The position numbers and the translations under genes were made by a program. Below, piece after piece: positions 8,069-15,124 of a stretch of DNA of 21,213 nucleotides. Within the stretch, counting starts at the first letter, position 1; every line of letters starts with the position of its first letter. The notes beneath the pieces were generated by a model. That model saw only the letters and a program-made list of their open reading frames with translations. It had not been told where the DNA came from and made no database searches. This DNA is from Sphaerochaeta sp. UBA5849 (GTDB lineage: Bacteria; Spirochaetota; Spirochaetia; Sphaerochaetales; Sphaerochaetaceae): contig DJGJ01000032.1 of assembly GCA_002432715.1 (NCBI GenBank), forward strand, positions 1-21,213, written 5' to 3'.

Positions 8069-8980
8069 CTATCTCCTTGCTATCGCCCCAAGCTCATCCA
8101 ATGCATCAAGTTCTGCATAGAGGCGGACCCTGTTCTCTTCATTCTCAAAACTGCACAGCGGTAGCCTGAACGACTCTTCGCACCAGCCGTACCGTGCCAT
8201 GGCCGTCTTGATCGGGATGGGATTGGTTTCCAAGAAACAGGCCTTGAAGAAACCAGCAAGCTTCGCCTCCATCTCCCGCGCTGCAGCAAACTTGCCTCCC
8301 AGGGCAAGGTGAATCATTTTTGAGATATAGGCTGGGCAGATGTTCGATGCGACACTGATGACACCGTCACCACCGCTCTCGATCAAGGCCAAGGAGAGAT
8401 TGTCATCACCACTGAGTACATGGAACTTGCCATGTGTGGCATCAATGACCGCGCGCATCTGTTCTAGGCTGCCGCTGGCTTCCTTGACTCCCACAATGTT
8501 CGAGCAGGCATCGCTGAGAGCCTTTACCGTTTCGGTTTCAATATTCACACCCGTTCTTCCCTTGATATTGTAGAGAATGCAGGGAATGTCGACGCTCTCG
8601 GCAATTGCTTTGAAGTGGAGATACAAACCCTTCTGGGTAGGCTTGTTATAGTAGGGATTGACCAGCAGCACAGCATCAGCTCCCACCTGCTGGGCATGCC
8701 GGGAGAGCCTGATAGCCTCGCTGGTGGCATTGGAGCCGGTGCCTGCAATGACAGGAACCCGGCCGTTGGCAAATTTGACGGTCAGGGCGATGGTGCGGTC
8801 ATGCTCGTCGTGACTGAGGGTCGGGCTCTCCCCGGTAGTGCCGCAGGGCACCAACCCGTCGATGCCGCTTTGAATCTGCATCTCGATGATCTGCTCAAGG
8901 CGCTCTTCATCCAGATTGTCCTTCTTGGTGAACGGGGTGATCAACGCAGTATGAACCCCCTTGAAACTCAATTCTTTCAT
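8069..8980 (-). CDS. dapA: 4-hydroxy-tetrahydrodipicolinate synthase (biosynthetic copy)
   Basis: DapA condenses pyruvate with aspartate semialdehyde as the first step of the lysine branch. The 303-residue TIM-barrel protein has GTTGES near residue 47, the substrate tyrosine in YNIKGRTG (Tyr137; a lysine stands where proline is usual), the carboxylate-binding Arg142 and the Schiff-base lysine in GVKEASG (Lys166). A C-terminal extension of about ten residues is present compared with Escherichia coli. Its ATG overlaps the dapB stop by four bases. This is copy 1; a second copy is at 11094-11957. Its place in the dapB-dapA-dapL-lysA operon marks this one as the housekeeping lysine enzyme. Confidence 0.95.
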   Translation of the reverse strand: MKELSFKGVHTALITPFTKKDNLDEERLEQIIEMQIQSGIDGLVPCGTTGESPTLSHDEHDRTIALTVKFANGRVPVIAGTGSNATSEAIRLSRHAQQVGADAVLLVNPYYNKPTQKGLYLHFKAIAESVDIPCILYNIKGRTGVNIETETVKALSDACSNIVGVKEASGSLEQMRAVIDATHGKFHVLSGDDNLSLALIESGGDGVISVASNICPAYISKMIHLALGGKFAAAREMEAKLAGFFKACFLETNPIPIKTAMARYGWCEESFRLPLCSFENEENRVRLYAELDALDELGAIARR

Positions 8981-9750
8981 ACATTCTTCTCCACTGATAG
9001 ATATACGTCGTCAAGCATGTCATCGATAGAAAAGAAGCCCTGCTTTTTAGCAACAATCCAAGCTGCAGCCTTCAGGGCTCCCGATACAAACCCCTCACTG
9101 TTGCGAGCCGTGTGGGTTAGCTCGATTGTATCGACAGGACTGTCGAACAGTACCGTATGCACACCTGGACTGTATCCGCCACGAACCGAGGAGATGTGAA
9201 TTTCATGCTTCTCCCGCCTGCGGTCAAGCCGTGCAGTTTCTAGCTTGTCTTTTGCGTCAAGCTGTTGCGTAAGAATATTTCCGAGCATCACTGCAGTACC
9301 AGAGGGACTATCAGCCTTGGCAGCATGAAACCATTCCTGAACCAGGGAATCGTATTCAGGAAAGTTGTTCATCAGACTCGCAGCCTTGCGTACGATGGAG
9401 AAAAAGAGTTGGACTCCAATGGAAAAATTACCAGACCAGATGATAGCACATCCAGGAAGGGACTCAAGTTCCTTCAAAGAATCAAGCTTATCGTACCATC
9501 CGGTTGTAGCAATGACTGCAGGTGTCGAGGTATCACAGTACAGCTTCATCCGTTCTTCAATTCCCTCTGCTACAGAAAACTCGATGGCTGCATCCGCACC
9601 CGCCAAAGCCTGTGCAGTCAGCGTACGATGCGTCACCCTCGAATCCACAACGTATGGATCGATTATAGAGACGACATCATGTCCGCTGGTAATTGCAGCC
9701 TCATGCAATTGCCTACCCATCTTTCCAAATCCTACGATTGCAATGTGCAT
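8977..9750 (-). CDS. dapB: 4-hydroxy-tetrahydrodipicolinate reductase (biosynthetic copy, altered catalytic motif)
   Basis: DapB reduces the DapA product to tetrahydrodipicolinate with NAD(P)H. The 257-residue protein has an N-terminal nucleotide-binding loop GFGKMG, ATTGWYDKL near residue 81, SGNFSIGVQ near residue 106 and the substrate loop KADSPSGTA at residues 145-153. The usual E-x-HH-x-x-K signature reads EWFHAAK here. The first histidine, equivalent to E. coli His159, is Phe141, while the second histidine (His142) and the lysine (Lys145) remain. This may be a lineage variant. The ATG at 9748-9750 has AAGGAG six bases upstream, and the gene heads the operon behind the promoter at 9808-9836. 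Confidence 0.92.
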   Translation of the reverse strand: MHIAIVGFGKMGRQLHEAAITSGHDVVSIIDPYVVDSRVTHRTLTAQALAGADAAIEFSVAEGIEERMKLYCDTSTPAVIATTGWYDKLDSLKELESLPGCAIIWSGNFSIGVQLFFSIVRKAASLMNNFPEYDSLVQEWFHAAKADSPSGTAVMLGNILTQQLDAKDKLETARLDRRREKHEIHISSVRGGYSPGVHTVLFDSPVDTIELTHTARNSEGFVSGALKAAAWIVAKKQGFFSIDDMLDDVYLSVEKNV

Positions 9751-9795
9751 TCAGTTCTCCTTTGTTTTAATTGTTTTGGAGTGTATCATTCTCAT

Positions 9796-9826
9796 AACAT
9801 TTTGTCTATAATCACAACAAAATGTT
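9796..9826. promoter_or_regulatory. Perfect 10-bp inverted repeat overlapping the dapB promoter
   Basis: AACATTTTGT (9796-9805) and ACAAAATGTT (9817-9826) are exact inverted copies separated by 11 bases. The repeat spans the promoter spacer, the -10 box and the likely start point, so it is well placed as a repressor site. It has no T-run placed like that of a terminator. I do not recognise the cognate regulator, and the sequence differs from the palindromes at 11041 and 21136. Confidence 0.55.
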
Positions 9827-9836
9827 TTTTATGCAA
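9808..9836 (-). promoter_or_regulatory. Sigma-70-type promoter of the dapB operon
   Basis: Read on the minus strand, a -35 box TTGCAT (9831-9836) is followed by a 17-base spacer and a -10 box GATTAT (9808-9813). The -10 is preceded by TGT, which makes it an extended -10. Transcription would start near 9801, about 50 bases before the dapB ATG. Identification is by pattern only. Confidence 0.5.
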
Positions 9837-9848
9837 CTATTTTGAACA

Positions 9849-10154
9849 GTGTTATCCCTCAAATTGACCCACTTTCATTCCAAGCAAGACTCATGATTTT
9901 CTGGAAGGTACGACCAAGAAGCATGATTTCGAAATGAAAAACCAGGCTGAAAAATCCGATTCGTTGGCAGGTATTCCAGTATGGTTGTCGTAATCGCGGC
10001 CGACTTACAACGACTGTTGTCCTGTCGGCCGGGATAAGAAGGTATTCAACTACAGGGAATACCAAATGTTGAACGTATTACAAGCAGTTCGGAGAACGCT
10101 CCAGCTGGCTACTCGATTACATGGGAAAAACCATCAGGAATTTTCATTTGGATT
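9849..10154. other. Gene-poor gap with nested inverted repeats, possibly a mobile-element remnant
   Basis: No convincing gene lies between the dapB promoter and the end of the regulator gene. The stretch contains an interrupted hairpin: CGGCCGAC (9997-10004) pairs with GTCGGCCG (10024-10031), and ACAAC (10007-10011) pairs with GTTGT (10016-10020). Around it, GGTATTC occurs at 9970-9976 and 10041-10047. Both copies can pair with GAATACC at 10057-10063. The left edge reads TGTTATCCCTCAAATTGACC, which loosely recalls the ends of IS21-family elements. The short open frame at 9859-10065 on the minus strand resembles nothing I know. No U-tract follows the hairpin on either strand. Confidence 0.3.
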
Positions 10155-10904
10155 CTACAATCCATCACCATTTTTGCGCTTGCGCATATACTCGTTCCAA
10201 TACTGATTCACGTCGTGCGTCAGTTTCTGCAGGTGGTCCATCATGCTGTCTTCAGCCTTATCAGGGTCATGATTCTCGATTGCCTCGAGAATACTGAGGT
10301 GATACGTACGATAGTCGTCGCCTACACGATGCCTGAGTTGTTCAAACAATTCAGACTGTTGGCCCATGGTGGAAAGCATCATATACAGTGATACCAAGGC
10401 TTTGTTTTTTGAAGCTCTTGCGATACAGCTATGGAAAGCTATATCATCTTTTGCAATACTCTGCCTGTCGGATGAGTGCATCTGCTGATTAGCATAACAG
10501 CGTTTAAGTTCTTGCAGTTCCTCATCTGTTATGCGTTCAGCGGCAAGACGTGCCGTTTGGCGCTCAATGGCGGACCTGGCTTCGAGAACTATGATGAAAT
10601 TTTCCAGCACATCGCTACTTAACAATGATTCCAAGCTTGTCCTGTAATAATCAAGTTCGAGTGTAGTATTCGTATCCTCAATGATCTTCCTTCCAAGTGG
10701 AGTGATCAGGCGCCCTTTGAATCCAATTTTTTCCAAATATCCAAGTGTTTCCAACTCGTTCAATTCTCGTCCAACGGTCGCGCTACTGACTTCAATACCG
10801 TTTTTTTTAAGACTGTTGACAATATACCATGATCCAACCGGTTCTTTAGAATTTCCTATCAGTTCCAGAATTGGTTTCTTCCATTTATCTTTTGTAATTT
10901 CCAC
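10155..10904 (-). CDS. FCD-domain transcriptional regulator with RNase R-type winged helix
   Basis: This 249-residue regulator has an N-terminal winged helix (residues 8-80). The pattern VGSWYIVNSLKKNG, then SSATVGRELNELETLGYLE, then GRLITPLGRKI resembles the ribonuclease R/NrpR-type winged-helix family more than classical GntR. The C-terminal helical FCD ligand domain (about 95-235) keeps the complete metal and ligand set: Asp154 and His158 (DIAFH), His202 (YHLSILEAI) and His224 (MMDHL). FCD domains usually sense small carboxylates or amino acids. The GTG start at 10902-10904 is supported by GGAGGT six bases upstream. It is divergent from dapA2, and its likely targets are the paired palindromes at 11041-11064 and 21136-21159. 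Confidence 0.88.
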   Translation of the reverse strand: MEITKDKWKKPILELIGNSKEPVGSWYIVNSLKKNGIEVSSATVGRELNELETLGYLEKIGFKGRLITPLGRKIIEDTNTTLELDYYRTSLESLLSSDVLENFIIVLEARSAIERQTARLAAERITDEELQELKRCYANQQMHSSDRQSIAKDDIAFHSCIARASKNKALVSLYMMLSTMGQQSELFEQLRHRVGDDYRTYHLSILEAIENHDPDKAEDSMMDHLQKLTHDVNQYWNEYMRKRKNGDGL

Positions 10905-11011
10905 AACGTTACCTCCGTATCAGTCTAACCAATCTGAACCATTCCCGCAAGACATCTTTACAACTCCAAGCGGACAAGGCACCCCACTCTAATTTCTTCC
11001 AGCAGTTTTAC

Positions 11012-11040
11012 TTGACTGCACTAATTCGGCGGTTTACACT
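11012..11040 (+). promoter_or_regulatory. Sigma-70-type promoter of dapA2
   Basis: TTGACT (11012-11017) and TACACT (11035-11040) are separated by exactly 17 bases. The start point should fall near 11047, inside the palindrome that follows. The dapA2 ATG at 11094 has AAGGAG at 11081-11086. The rest of the 10905-11093 gap holds the ribosome binding site of the divergent regulator gene and no clear second promoter. Confidence 0.6.
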
Positions 11041-11064
11041 ACTACCACTCACAGTATGAGTAGT
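11041..11064. promoter_or_regulatory. Candidate operator upstream of dapA2
   Basis: ACTACC (11041-11046) and AGTAGT (11059-11064) form an inverted repeat with a 12-base centre. An alternative exact 7-bp pairing is CACTACT (11037) with AGTAGTG (11059). The site abuts the -10 box and covers the predicted start point. A stretch of 29 bases here (11041-11069) matches 21136-21164, in front of the TAXI gene, at 22 positions. Both include AGTATGAGTAG followed by [TC]GA[TC]TA. The FCD regulator encoded next door is the obvious candidate to bind it. Confidence 0.6.
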
Positions 11065-11093
11065 GATTACAAAAAAAAGCAAGGAGAATAACC

Positions 11094-11957
11094 ATGTTGC
11101 AGGGAGTTTTTACTGCGCTTGTCACACCGTTTTCTCAAAATGGGCACATTGACATAGGTGCGCTTACGGCAATCGTTCAAAAACAATTGGAATCAGGGAT
11201 TGATGGCTTGGTACCGATCGGTACAACCGGAGAAAGCCCGACTCTCGATGACAAAGAGAAAGAGCTGATCATCAAGACAATTGCCGAACTTGCAAACGGG
11301 AAAGTCCCTGTCATTGCCGGCAGTGGATCGAACTGCACAAAATCGGCGGTTGAAGCTACAAAAAAAGCAAAGGATGCCGGAGCCGACTACACGTTGCAGG
11401 TAGCACCTTATTACAACAAACCGTCTGAGGAAGGTCTGTATCGTCATTTTATCGAGATTGCTGAAAAAGGCGGTTTGCCTGTTGTCCTCTATAATATTCC
11501 AGGCCGCAGCGCAATCAACATGTCAGTTGATCTTATACTCAGGCTGGCAGAGCATCCACGTATCGTCGCTGATAAGGAAGCTTGTGGTAATATGGGTCAG
11601 ATACAGGACTTGCTTCACCGAAAACCTGCCGATTTTTCTGTCTTATCCGGAGACGATGCACTTACACTGCCGATGATGGTGTGCGGTGCCCAAGGCATCA
11701 TTTCAGTAGCCAGCAATATGTTTCCGGCCGAGATGGTGAAGATGACTCACGCTGCCGCCGAAGGTGATTTCAAAACTGCGTTGGAGGTTTACAACTGGAT
11801 CTATCCCTTCTTTGTAAACCAATTCATCGAGACAAATCCTGTCCCAGTGAAGACATACATGGCATCTAAAGGAATGCTTGAAGAGGTGTTCAGGCTTCCG
11901 CTGGTACCGCTTAACACACTCCATAAGGAAACGCTTCTGGCTACATTCAAGCATTGA
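11094..11957 (+). CDS. DapA-family aldolase/lyase, second copy (accessory module)
   Basis: This 287-residue barrel protein is a second member of the dihydrodipicolinate synthase/N-acetylneuraminate lyase family. The catalytic set is complete: GTTGES at 43-48, Tyr133 in YNIPGRS, Arg138 and Schiff-base Lys161 in DKEACGN. The residues before the lysine (AD) and after it (CGN) differ from the usual GVKEASG, so the substrate may differ or the direction may be reversed. Family enzymes all make or break a pyruvate-containing bond through the lysine. It is divergent from the FCD regulator, has its own promoter and operator, and is followed after 328 bases by a dapB paralogue. That pairing favours hydroxytetrahydrodipicolinate or a near relative as the substrate, either way round. 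Confidence 0.85.
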   Translation: MLQGVFTALVTPFSQNGHIDIGALTAIVQKQLESGIDGLVPIGTTGESPTLDDKEKELIIKTIAELANGKVPVIAGSGSNCTKSAVEATKKAKDAGADYTLQVAPYYNKPSEEGLYRHFIEIAEKGGLPVVLYNIPGRSAINMSVDLILRLAEHPRIVADKEACGNMGQIQDLLHRKPADFSVLSGDDALTLPMMVCGAQGIISVASNMFPAEMVKMTHAAAEGDFKTALEVYNWIYPFFVNQFIETNPVPVKTYMASKGMLEEVFRLPLVPLNTLHKETLLATFKH

Positions 11958-12285
11958 ATCTTAGCAAAACGAATACGAACGCAAGAAATGAAATTCTTTC
12001 ATGCTGCAGGCAATCAGGCAGTATAAACAGAATTCTCTTTGCAGCAACACGCGTCCATGCTTCATACACAAAAATGGCAGATGAAACCGGATTCAAGAAT
12101 CTCCAGGATGGCATGAGTTGAATGATCGCCTCTTGCTGAAGCAAAACTAGTCTTGCACAAACATTCTTTTTTTGTCCACTATGCAAAGAGCATGGATAAA
12201 TACCTAAAAATAATTCCATGTTATCATTGATTCATCTTTGTTTTTAGAATAACATATAAACATATTTGCTAACAGGATGTTTTAT
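11958..12285. other. 328-base gap between dapA2 and dapB2
   Basis: I see no credible gene here. An open frame on the minus strand (11947-12219, 90 codons) has no ribosome binding site or recognisable sequence. Small stems are present, such as ATGAAA-TTC-TTTCAT near 11988 and TTGC-TGAA-GCAA near 12133. A T-run at 12166-12172 lacks a good stem directly before it. The gap is unusually long for this compact region. Its 3' end holds a possible promoter for dapB2. Confidence 0.4.
12227..12255 (+). promoter_or_regulatory. Possible promoter of dapB2
   Basis: TTGATT (12227-12232), a 17-base spacer and TAACAT (12250-12255) give a moderate sigma-70 match, about 30 bases before the dapB2 ATG. No copy of the shared palindrome is seen here, so dapB2 may have separate control or be read through from dapA2. 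Confidence 0.33.
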
Positions 12286-13500
12286 ATGGTTAGAATAATT
12301 CTATACGGTTGTAGTGGAAGGATGGGACAAGTCATTACATCAATGGCAGAGCGAATTGACAACCTTTCCATTGTTGCAGGAATAGACGTATATCCAAGTG
12401 AACGAGAATACCAGGTGTATCCAAGCCTGCTTGCATGCCCTGTTCAAGCAGACGTTCTCCTCGACTTTTCCTCACCCAAATCGTTGCACGACTATCTCGA
12501 TATTGCCATTGAGCGCAGGCTCGCTGTTGTTGTGGCGACAACCGGGCTTGAGACTCCCGAATTGGATGCATTGACAAGGGCAGCAGAAAAGATTCCCGTT
12601 TTTCGTTCGGGAAGTATGTCGCTAGGAGTCAATCTCGTTCAACAACTGGTAAAAAATGCAGCAAAGGTCTTAGGAGAACAATTTGATGTTGAAATCATCG
12701 AAAAGCATCACAACCTGAAAAAGGATGCACCCAGTGGAACGGCGTTGATGCTTGCCGATTCGGTTAACGAAGGTCGGACGCAAAGGCTGAGATACGTATA
12801 CGGCAGGCACGGAGGCGATACACAGCGGAAAAGTGATGAGCTGGGCATCCACTCAATGCGTGGTGGAACAATCGTCGGTGAGCATGAAGTTTTGTTTGCA
12901 GGCAAAGACGAAGTAATTACCATCAGTCATCAAGCCTTCTCGCGACAGGTGTTCGCTACCGGTGCCATCTTGGCGGCTTCTTATATCGTCGAACAAAAAC
13001 CCGGCATGTATTCGATGCAGGATATGATTACTGCAAAAAGTGCGATAACGACGCTGTTGGCACAACCAGATCAGGTTTTGGTGTCAATTGAGAATATACC
13101 GCGAAACATGACGCTGGTTACAGACCTCTATGGAGCGTTGGCATCAAATGATGTATTCATTGACATGATCAGCCATACGGGTGCAACCAACGGACATATC
13201 GCAATAGCTTTTACCATTAATCGGAAAGATCTTGACAAGACAAGGGGCGTAATTGCCAAGCTTACTGAGACGCAGCTGCAAACCAAAGCAACTATTTCTG
13301 AGAATATCACCAAGCTGACCGTGGAAGGCCCTGGCATGGAATTCCAGTCCGGTGTAGCGTATAAAGTGTTTTCTTGTATGGCAAAAGCAGATATTTCGAT
13401 TTTTGCAGTTACAACGTCGGAGAGTAAGATTGAATATGCAATCTACTCTACCGACGTCGATAAGGCAATACGAATCATCAAGGAAGAATTCGCTATTTAG
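12286..13500 (+). CDS. DapB-family reductase fused to two C-terminal ACT domains
   Basis: The first 250 residues of this 404-residue protein are a complete dihydrodipicolinate reductase. They carry GCSGRMGQ at 8-15, ATTGLETPE near 84, SGSMSLGVN near 108 and the intact catalytic motif EKHHNLKKDAPSGTA (His141, His142, Lys145). After a short linker come two ACT domains (about 262-330 and 340-404) that resemble the regulatory end of aspartokinase, including FIDMISH, GPGMEFQSGVAYKVF and ADISIFAVTTSESKIEYAI. No kinase domain is present. ACT pairs of this type bind lysine or threonine in aspartokinases, so allosteric control is inferred. The ATG at 12286 has AGGA eight bases upstream; an ATG at 12277 is also in frame but has no spacing. 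It overlaps the ferredoxin gene tail to tail by four bases. Confidence 0.9.
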   Translation: MVRIILYGCSGRMGQVITSMAERIDNLSIVAGIDVYPSEREYQVYPSLLACPVQADVLLDFSSPKSLHDYLDIAIERRLAVVVATTGLETPELDALTRAAEKIPVFRSGSMSLGVNLVQQLVKNAAKVLGEQFDVEIIEKHHNLKKDAPSGTALMLADSVNEGRTQRLRYVYGRHGGDTQRKSDELGIHSMRGGTIVGEHEVLFAGKDEVITISHQAFSRQVFATGAILAASYIVEQKPGMYSMQDMITAKSAITTLLAQPDQVLVSIENIPRNMTLVTDLYGALASNDVFIDMISHTGATNGHIAIAFTINRKDLDKTRGVIAKLTETQLQTKATISENITKLTVEGPGMEFQSGVAYKVFSCMAKADISIFAVTTSESKIEYAIYSTDVDKAIRIIKEEFAI

Positions 13501-14024
13501 TCGGTTGCCAAACGTTGCATATTCACAACGTGTTCATACTGCTCGACCGGGTAGGATGCATAAATGATTGCGGTTCGGTTGAACCGCTTGATGGTCACCA
13601 CCTTGATCACAGTCCCTTCGCATACTACCTGGCCGTATCGATTGACCATGTTTACAGTTCTCCCCGCTTCTGGAAGCGGCAGATATTCGAACGGGAAAGC
13701 AATAAAGGACAAATTCTTGGTGTAGTTTTTTTGCTTGAGATAGATGGCCAAGCCGGGGCAAGCTGCTACACACAAACCGCACCCGGTACATGTTTCGATG
13801 TCGATGACCGGTAGGTTGGTGATCTCGGAACCAACCGTAATGGCATGAACTGGACATGCCGTTTCACATGGGTTGCAGGGGATTGCCTCGATGCATTCAA
13901 TTACTGCCACTGGATGTTGCATGCGCTCATCAGGAAGGATGTATTCCTTTGTTGCGTGCAATTCAGCCAAGCTTGCCGCACCGGTGGTCTTCAGTCTCTC
14001 TTCGCTCTCATGTTGATAATCCAT
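13497..14024 (-). CDS. Two-cluster ferredoxin-like subunit of a flavin dehydrogenase
   Basis: This 175-residue protein carries a 4Fe-4S dicluster domain. The second motif is canonical: Cys79, 82, 85 and 89 in CTGCGLCVAACP. The first is a C-x5-C-x2-C-x3-C variant (Cys44, 50, 53 and 57 in CIEAIPCNPCETACP). About 85 further residues of beta-rich sequence follow. It resembles the ferredoxin subunit of multisubunit imino-acid dehydrogenases, such as the archaeal dye-linked L-proline dehydrogenase complex, where it would pass electrons from the flavin subunits. A GTG at 14031-14033 overlaps the preceding stop. The ATG at 14022-14024 is preferred because AAGG lies 9 bases upstream. It is the last gene of the long minus-strand operon. 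Confidence 0.85.
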   Translation of the reverse strand: MDYQHESEERLKTTGAASLAELHATKEYILPDERMQHPVAVIECIEAIPCNPCETACPVHAITVGSEITNLPVIDIETCTGCGLCVAACPGLAIYLKQKNYTKNLSFIAFPFEYLPLPEAGRTVNMVNRYGQVVCEGTVIKVVTIKRFNRTAIIYASYPVEQYEHVVNMQRLATD

Positions 14025-14029
14025 CTCGT

Positions 14030-15121
14030 TCACCCTTCCCTGGCAGCCATAATGGCCTCTTTCGCATCGCGTCTTTTTTGGCCGAACATCCCGGAACGCA
14101 GGGCCATCAAATTATGGTTGATTGCCTCAAATCGCGACCTATACCGTGATGCCTCGAGATACCCTAGCGATTGGGCAGCCGATAATCCGGCCATGCGCCC
14201 TTCTTCCATCGCAGTACTGGCTTCTTCAACACCTGAAACATCGCCTGCGATGTAAATCGAAGGTATGCTGGTACGCATCGACTCATCATGCCATGGCACT
14301 AAACCACCCAAAACGGGACTATTGACCGAACGGCAACCAGCGCCGAAGGCCAGTTCCACCGCAGGGGTAAGGCCGGCGGCAATGCAGATGGTGTCTACAT
14401 TCAATGTAAATTCTGTACCTGCAATCGGTTTCCAAGCGGCATCGAGTTTTACAATCAGTGCCGACTCGACATGATCGGTTCCATGAGCCTCAAATACGGT
14501 ATGAGCAGTGTAGAAAGGAACACCTGCACGTCTGACCTTTGCCGTATGTACACCATACCCGCCAAGTTGCGGGGCTGCTTCGACCACCGCTCTGACTTGT
14601 GCTCCGGCTTGAAGCAACTGATATGAGACGATGACGCCTACATTCCCCGACCCGATCATCAGGATTTTCTTGCCCGGGAGAACCCGGTGGATATTGATCA
14701 TGGTTTGCGCAGCCCCGGCTCCCATAACACCGGGAAGTGTCCAGCCAGGAAAATTGACGACATTCTCGTTGGCTCCGGTTGCCAGTATGATGCGCTTGGC
14801 ATGGATGGTCAGGGATTTGCTTTTATCACGCACCAGCCAGACTTTATCCTGATCGAATATTCCGCAGGCTTCGGTATTGAGCCAGACTTCAATATCCAGT
14901 TCTTCCGCCTTCTTCAGCAATAAGGTCCCGATATCGATTCCGCGTACGCCTGCACTATGTTCCCGAGAGCCGAAAAATTTGTGAATCTGCTTGAACAATT
15001 GTCCACCGGGCTTTGCGTTTTCGTCAACCAACAACACCTTCGCTCCGGCCTCTGCAGCTTCGATAGCCGCACACAATCCAGCCGGGCCGGATCCGATAAC
15101 AACTATATCTCGTTCTACCAT
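14030..15121 (-). CDS. NAD(P)/FAD-dependent oxidoreductase, alpha subunit (HcnB/SoxA-like)
   Basis: This 363-residue flavoprotein has an FAD-binding GSGPAG loop at residues 10-15, the family pattern PGGQLFKQ near 38 and ILATGANENVVNFPGW near 112. A second nucleotide-binding loop, GSGNVG, is near 158, and IYIAGDVSGVEEASTAMEEGR lies towards the end. It matches the alpha subunit of HcnABC, octopine-oxidase and proline-dehydrogenase complexes, which carries FAD and links the catalytic subunit to other acceptors. In several relatives a BFD-like cysteine domain is fused at the C-terminus; here that domain is a separate gene (15429-15725). It starts 3 bases after the preceding stop and overlaps the ferredoxin gene or lies just before it, depending on that start. 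Confidence 0.9.
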   Translation of the reverse strand: MVERDIVVIGSGPAGLCAAIEAAEAGAKVLLVDENAKPGGQLFKQIHKFFGSREHSAGVRGIDIGTLLLKKAEELDIEVWLNTEACGIFDQDKVWLVRDKSKSLTIHAKRIILATGANENVVNFPGWTLPGVMGAGAAQTMINIHRVLPGKKILMIGSGNVGVIVSYQLLQAGAQVRAVVEAAPQLGGYGVHTAKVRRAGVPFYTAHTVFEAHGTDHVESALIVKLDAAWKPIAGTEFTLNVDTICIAAGLTPAVELAFGAGCRSVNSPVLGGLVPWHDESMRTSIPSIYIAGDVSGVEEASTAMEEGRMAGLSAAQSLGYLEASRYRSRFEAINHNLMALRSGMFGQKRRDAKEAIMAAREG

Positions 15122-15124
15122 TTG

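Noticed and set aside
9997..10031. Terminator of the regulator gene
   Set aside because: The stem is strong, but no T-run follows it on either strand.
9859..10065. 68-codon open frame on the minus strand
   Set aside because: It has no ribosome binding site, no recognisable sequence, and overlaps the hairpin-rich stretch. It could be a fragment of a mobile element, but nothing proves it.
9751..10154. Lysine riboswitch upstream of dapB
   Set aside because: I looked for the conserved L-box start and internal elements on the minus strand and did not see them; the predicted promoter leaves only about 50 bases of leader.
11947..12219. 90-codon open frame on the minus strand
   Set aside because: It overlaps the end of dapA2, has no ribosome binding site, and its sequence does not look like a known protein.
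11094..13500. dapA2 and dapB2 as a simple tandem duplication of the lysine genes
   Set aside because: The copies differ strongly from dapA and dapB in sequence, catalytic context and domain content, and the gene order and strand differ. Separate origin is more likely than recent duplication.
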